From NCBI GenBank assembly GCA_032871835.1, contig CM065295.1, forward strand, positions 20,098,501 through 20,162,500: DNA of 64,000 nucleotides, read 5' to 3'. The position numbers were made by a program, and so were the translations under genes. Below are positions 58,276-64,000 of the stretch, piece by piece. The number at the start of each line of letters is the position of its first letter. The stretch's first letter is position 1. This DNA is from Dipteronia dyeriana (lineage: Eukaryota > Streptophyta > Magnoliopsida > Sapindales > Sapindaceae). The notes beneath the pieces were generated by a model. It was not told the DNA's origin and made no database searches. It saw only the letters and a list, made by a program, of their open reading frames with translations.

Positions 58276-59137
58276 ACTTCAAACTTTGTAACCTATTATA
58301 TATAAAAATTAATACATTATGTTTTACAAATTTATTTAAAAAATAAATAAATTTTAAGTAAATTAAAAAAAGGGCAAAGTTATAATTTCATTTAAATCCA
58401 AAAGCATAATAATTTTTCTCTCCACTTTTCCTCCTACTTTTGGGAGGATTAAAATGAGTTGATCTCACCCATCAATTTTTCCTCCCACTTTTCCCTTCCT
58501 TCCACTTTTCTCTCCATACTAAACAGACACTTCCTCATTTTCTTCTTCCATTTCCCTCCAAGCCTCCACCCTTTTCTTCCCTATCTCTTTTTCTTCCTAC
58601 CAAACATACCCTAAGTTCAATTCGTATGTTTAGAAGAACCAAAGATTAAAAAAAAAAATTCAAGGTTGATATAAAATATAATAGTTGAGTTGGGTATGTC
58701 TTTAATTAACTTTTGTCAACTTAAAAAATAATAATAATTGAGAGTGTATTTTATGTTTGTTTTGATATTATTTACTTGTCTTCTTTCCCATTTGGTAGGT
58801 AATATGTTGACAATCATTAGGCAGTTTTGATTTGAATAAGTAAAGTTGAATTTTAGTGCAGCTAATTAATTAGTGCAACTTTTTCACCAACCAATCATCC
58901 ATATATACTTGCTTCTCCTAAATGATGTCATGGATTGCGAAATATACATTGCTTTAGCTATTTTAATATAATGTTAATCTAATAATCTACATGCATATCC
59001 AAACTAATTAAATTAATATGTCCATGAAGCAAGATTCGAATTGATTGAATTGTTAGTCTTAAGACAAGTATAAATTATTTTCGCTATACTTAGAATTGAT
59101 AAAAAAATTATTAGTTTAAGTTTCCAAAACCGTGTGA

Positions 59138-59169
<32 letters not shown>

Positions 59170-59352
59170 CCGATGGAATTATATAATAACATTGAATGTG
59201 AATCATTCATTTATAAAAGAGGTTTTGACAAATGCATACATGTCAAGTTAAAGTATGTAAAATGAGTGGATCATAATCAATGTTCTTTATATAATTTCAT
59301 CAGTGCGTACTTATGTGAAAATTTTCGTATATATATATATATATATATATTA
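58276..59352. other. Spacer with one possible MITE end
   Basis: The block 58385-58615 ends CCTACCAAACATACCCTA, which reads inward on the other strand as TAGGGTATGTTTGGTAGG, a common MITE-like end. Its other end is not seen. AT runs lie near 59143-59168 and 59326-59350. No gene. Confidence 0.5.
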
Positions 59353-60714
59353 AAGTGGTGTTATTGGTACCCTCACTACTGAACTATTTATGTTATACTT
59401 TTTAAAATTTTGATTTAATTATATAAAATTAAATGGTTTTATTAGTTTTTTTGATTTATTTTCAGGATTATGCTTTTACATATTTTTCAAACTTAATACA
59501 CCTCATATCTTTTTCAAAAAAGTAAATATAAAAACTTTATATACAATTTTCTCACGTTTATTGACGGAACTTGTTTTTTCTTCTTATTTCATGGTGAAAC
59601 CATATTTATTAGATGTGATTTTTTTCTGTAGTCGATTGGATTATTAGTTGTAGATTGTGAGTGTGATATTGATCGTCTGATAAGTTTTTTCTAGTTATTG
59701 AGTTAGGGTTTGGTGTGGTTTCGTTTCGTCAGAGATTAAATTTTCTTGGTTGTGATTCTTGGTGCAATTTTATTGATTTTGTTAAAATAACATTAAACTA
59801 ACTTTGGAAGATCCGGAATAAAATCTACAAAAGAATTTATACAAATCATAGAATACCCGGAAGAGTAAGAAAATAAACCAGAGAGAAAAATAGCAAACAT
59901 GGATATGAAATTTAAAAGAAAAACAAAACAAACACGTGAAACAATAACTTTAGATTAATTACAAACATGGAATTAGTTGAGAAATGTGAACATGTGACGT
60001 AGAACGGAAGTAAAAATGGATTACCAATATAAGCTCTGAGAACACAAAAACTGTAATCCACCAGAAAAGATATCAAAATTCAACTAAATTTTTATTAATT
60101 TTCTCAAAACAAAGAACAAGAGGTTTAAATAGCCTCTGTAAACTCTAACTAAAGCAAAAATACTAAATTGGACATTCACTAAACAAATAAAAGTTAAAAT
60201 GAAAAAAACTAAAAAATTAAAATAAAACTTCAAATGCCCAACAACTTGCCTTAATCAATGATTTTGAGGATGCAAACGATCTCAACCGGGAACCCAGATT
60301 GCACGGCATAGATCGCCAAAATCCCTCTCCGAAAACATATTATAATAGGCAATCGGACAACCGAACTAAAAGTTATGCATGTTTCTTCGAATCAGCTCTT
60401 TTAGCCGTGCCTATTTCTCTCTTTGCCAATTTTCTATCCAACTCTTCTTCAAACTTCAAAACTAATTGTCCTACATCAACATGAGATCATAAACAAAAAT
60501 AATAAACATTCAGTGATTTGAAATAATCTATGTCATTAGGGTTTTGAACTAAGAAACTTGTGGTTTTATTAGTTTTACTTTGTATAAGATTTTTTTTTTA
60601 ATAAAAATTGTATGTCTCTTTAAGTAATTTGATAAAGAAAAAAAAAAGAATACTAAATAATTTAAAAAGTAAGGTATATATAGTTCAGCAGTGGGTGTGC
60701 CAATAGCACCACTC
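59353..60714. mobile_element. Non-autonomous DNA element with about 50-bp terminal inverted repeats
   Basis: AAGTGGTGTTATTGGTAC at 59353 is followed by CCTCACTACTGAACTA. It is matched on the other strand from 60714 by GAGTGGTGCTATTGGCAC, then ACCCACTGCTGAACTA, then TACTTTTTAAA. Long terminal repeats with little else suggest a Mutator-like non-autonomous element, but no 9-bp duplication was found. On the minus strand at 60482-60372 an open stretch reads KFEEELDRKLAKREIG and ends KKHA; it could be captured coding sequence but is not recognised. Confidence 0.65.
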
Positions 60715-60895
60715 ATTTTTTCTTATGTAAGTCATTTTTACATAAATTCGGAATTTTTTAGAGGAGATGTGAGAACTTGAACCTACAACCTCGTAGCGCA
60801 GATGTGAGAGGGTTTTGTTAGAGTATATACTGTATATGACGGACCAACCTCATCTCATTCAAAACTGCATAAATAGTACATACTCTAATAATATG

Positions 60896-61256
60896 CTATA
60901 AGAGATTCCTTATTTTAATTTCGATAAGGATTTTGAAGAAATCATATTGATTTTTATAAATTTTAAACTGATTTTTTTTTTGGATGATAAGTTCAATGAA
61001 ATGTATATATGAATAAAATTTGAATTTTTTTCAAATACTAGAACTATTTTTCTTGATTTTGTTAAATTCGAAGTTATTGGAAAAATGAACGAAATATAAG
61101 AAAAATAATTCTATTGCTTGAAAATTTCTCAAATTTTATTCATAATTAGATTTCGATGAACTTATCATCTATAAAAAAAATCATATTAAAATTCATAAAA
61201 ATCGATATGACTTTATCAAGATCTTTATCGAAATTAAAATAAAGAATCTCTTACTA
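60896..61256. mobile_element. Foldback MITE, arms about 170 bp, CTA duplication
   Basis: The left arm, from TAAGAGATTCCTTATTTT (60899), is matched by the right arm read inward, TAAGAGATTCTTTATTTT (ending 61253). The match continues through TTTCGATAA, GATTTTTAT, GATGATAAGTTCA and ATGAATAAAATTTGA to near the centre. CTA stands outside both ends (60896-60898 and 61254-61256). Almost the whole element is hairpin. No ORF. Confidence 0.85.
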
Positions 61257-62281
61257 CAAACTCACTGTATATATAATTATATATAGTAGTATGGGATGGT
61301 CGCACAAACAAACCGGTTGTAATCACAATATCACATCTCTCAACTAATTAGTTTGAAGTCAAGTTCAAAGCCCTCTGATGGGTGATTTATAGGCTTTGAA
61401 TTTGAGACCGGTAGATTAATTATACTTTAACAAATACATACGTAAGTACTGCTATATAGTCAAAAAAAAGTTTAAATTATTAGGTAAAGACCTAATAACT
61501 GTATATATTCTCTGTCGAGGTCATACAATATGGTAAAGATGATAAATCTTTTTGGCATTGACTGGCATCATGTAGAAAAAGTGAATTACTCAATAGTTAA
61601 TATGATGTGATTGATAATCTACCAAATAACGAACCCACTTACCCACTTATTCTATTTCTTTTTTTATTTTTGTCCCTAGCTAAGTTTTCTATCTTATTAA
61701 TAATTAATGAACCAAGTTCCATTATTTATTTATTTACAAGAAACAAAATTAATTTGAGAACAATGTATTGTAACATCGGAGGTGTTGCCAACTGAGAGAG
61801 GTAAAGATATTCATATACAGCTTGTAGCAGCAGCAGGTTGACCTTGGAACAAAAGACCAATATTGATGAAATATTACTGTTCAAACCTACATCATAAAAT
61901 TATGAATTCAAATTGTTTAATGTCTATGTTATTATCCCCTAATAACATGTATAATGGAGTTCATGTATATGATGAATATTGTGAATGTACAATCTAGAAA
62001 GATTAGTTTAGGAATAATATTCCAGTAAACTGAACAGATTTAAATGCATGAATCAGCAGCTTACCATTGCCCCGTTTTTTTTTTAAAAAAAAAATATTGT
62101 TCCTTTTGAAATCTATCATAGGCCCCCAAATGGAACATGTATAATTATAAATGAACAAAGGAAATGAAATTATTTAGTTGTATTTCAAATATATAGTAGC
62201 ACAAAGTATGGTATGAGATTTGTATAACTATACATCTAATATCATCTTTTAGTGAATAAGACGAGATTGGTCCAGTAATAT
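61257..62281. other. AT-rich spacer, nothing recognised
   Basis: No gene or repeat end was recognised. Confidence 0.5.
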
Positions 62282-63380
62282 CACTACAAAAAAGGGTTAT
62301 TGAGACGAATTTTTTTCATCCAAATAAATCGTCCCTATAAACCTATTTGGATGAAAAAAAATCCACTCCTAAAGACTATCTATATGGACGAAATAATGTA
62401 TGGACGATTTTTGTTTCATCCCTTTTGATAATATATAGGGATAGAACTTTTCGTCCCTTTTGACAACCTATATGGGTGAAAATGCAATTTCATCCCATTT
62501 ATAACCTTTAGGGATGAAATATTTCATCCCTTTTAATAATTTTTTCGTCCCTACAAACTATCTATAGATACGAAATTTGAATTAAAAAAAAATAGAAGCC
62601 AATAATATCAACCCAATACCCACCACAACCCACGACCAGCTCCTTCATTTATAGTTTGGTTCTCCACCTACGTCAGCCCCAACCCTCCAATTGAAGGCAA
62701 AGCTTATCCACTTTACTGGTGGTTCATATTCAAAACATATTATTTATATATAAGCCCTATATGTTATTAAATTTTTATTGTAAATTAATTTCAATAATTT
62801 AAATTTTATTTTTATATAATAAACAAATTGATATTATAAATGTTTATTGTAGTATTTAATTAAACTATTTAAAAAAAATTACAAGAATTATTATAATAGA
62901 ACTGTCGGAACCTGTTGAAATCAAACAATACATGTGCGATCTAAATATCTAGGTCTATAATAGGAGATAACTACTTCCCACAACTCGAGAAGAAAACTCC
63001 CGATTTGAATCCCTCACCGCTTATGTGGAAGGAATGTGCATTACCAACTCTACTAAGAGGTGATGTGCAATTTAATTATTTTTTAAAATTATATATTGTC
63101 ATATCAAATGGTCAATCGTTAATCGTACATCGAATACAAAAACTTTCTTTATAATTTTCAATTTAAAGGACAAATGTAAGATTTGAATTCCTATTACAAA
63201 AGAGAATGATAAATACATAACTACTTTTCTAGAAAGTGGTTTGCATAAAGAGAATTTCTTTACTTTTTCTCAATTTAATAGACAAATATAAAATTTGAAT
63301 TCCTATCATAAACTGAAAGGATAAATATACAACATCATTTCTAGAAAGTGGTTTTATATTTTACATTCTTATTATAATAT

Positions 63381-63419
<39 letters not shown>

Positions 63420-64000
63420 AAAAAAAAATTAATCTATACCGATTAATATAAAAAAGTGAAACAAATTTAATTACGTCTCTTAGGAAAAACTTTATAAAAG
63501 TAAAGATAAATATATATACATATAATCTTGATAAATCATTATCAACAATAAATATTATTTTTGTTTTAATAAATCTCCAAGTCTATAAATTCTTTTTTTT
63601 TTCAAAAAAAATATCAAACTTTTAGGAAAGAATAATTTTCGTCCCAATAGACATTTTATTGGGACGGATAATTTATTTTGTCCAAATACATATTCTATTA
63701 GTACAAATTATTTTTGTCCCTAAACTTCTTATTATTTTTGCACTTTTTAGGTATAAATTTTTTTTTCGTCCCAATAGACATTCTAATGGGACAAATATTT
63801 TTGTCCCTAAAAGTCTCGTCAGGTTTGTCCTTTTTAGAGACGGATAATTTGTTTCATCCTAATAGAACGTCTATTGTGATGAATTTTTTTGTCCGTAAAG
63901 GTTTCTTTAGGTTTGGAATTTTTAGAGACGAATTTGTTTTTACCTCCCAATAATCATTCTATTGGGTCCCTATAACCTAATTAACTAATTTTATTGTAGT
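62282..64000. mobile_element. CACTA-like non-autonomous element reaching the window edge
   Basis: The left end is CACTACAAAAAAGGG (62282-62296). The window ends AATTTTATTGTAGT, which with one further G would be the inverse of CACTACAATAAAATT. Subterminal parts on both sides carry TTCGTCCC / GGGACGAA and ATTCTATTGGGAC motifs in both orientations (62310-62575 and 63630-63965). The middle is AT-rich and non-coding. The short open stretches at 63659-63953 are built from the repeats. Confidence 0.75.
63386..63428. repeat. (AT)n followed by A-run
   Basis: A simple-sequence stretch in the core of the CACTA-like element. Confidence 0.9.

Noticed and set aside
58640..58800. Segmental duplication of 37380-37520
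   Set aside because: Only short similar stretches (AGTTGAGTTGGG and T-rich flanks) agree, which is too weak to claim.
1..64000. Host protein-coding or tRNA/rRNA genes
   Set aside because: Every long reading frame with a recognisable domain belongs to a transposable element. No tRNA cloverleaf or rRNA stretch was noticed by eye; tRNAscan-SE would decide.

Overview
The window is nuclear DNA of a flowering plant, most likely a eudicot. It holds no convincing host gene. Nearly everything recognisable is transposable-element sequence: plant LINE, Tat-lineage Ty3/gypsy, Ty1/copia, Mutator with a Ulp1-like gene, and hAT, PIF/Harbinger-like and CACTA-like non-autonomous elements. These lie in very AT-rich spacer. 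No species can be named from the sequence alone. All long coding regions are broken by stops or frameshifts, so the region looks like an old, silenced, nested repeat block.

Layout. 1-5439: a plant L1-type LINE reading rightward (ORF1 with DUF4283 and a zinc knuckle, AP endonuclease, reverse transcriptase, zf-RVT, RNase H, A-run). 5440-8660: AT-rich spacer with a hAT MITE (6039-6882, perfect 8-bp duplication) and two smaller MITEs. 8667-21748: a PIF-like MITE split by a 12-kb Tat-lineage gypsy element (copy A, 9070-21022, TAATA duplication). Copy A carries gag-pol on + and a spliced extra gene on -. 21909-37073: a composite copia region on the minus strand, with one LTR pair, one broken gag-pol and one extra unpaired 2-kb LTR. 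38361-40051: a second hAT MITE and another MITE candidate. 40950-48720: a Mutator-like element with a transposase on + and a convergent, multi-exon Ulp1-like protease gene on -. All its non-coding parts are filled with a short GTTACATGC-type repeat. 48775-58275: a second copy (B) of the same gypsy family, 5' truncated, with only its 3' LTR. 58276-64000: spacer with a long-TIR element, a foldback element and a CACTA-like element that ends at the window edge.

How the parts relate. Gypsy copies A and B are a useful pair. Comparing them shows which lesions are private. Copy A has lost all three integrase catalytic residues while B keeps them; B has altered its protease motif while A keeps it. Both copies preserve the same exon-intron signals in the antisense gene, and both carry a tandem repeat between pol and that gene. 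The Mutator-like element seems to have lost the 5' part of its Ulp1 gene at the junction with gypsy B. I found no clearly new system. The least explained signals are the GTTACATGC repeat confined to the Mutator element's spacers and introns, the conserved spliced antisense gene of the gypsy family, and the CTCGGG-motif array in the gypsy U3.
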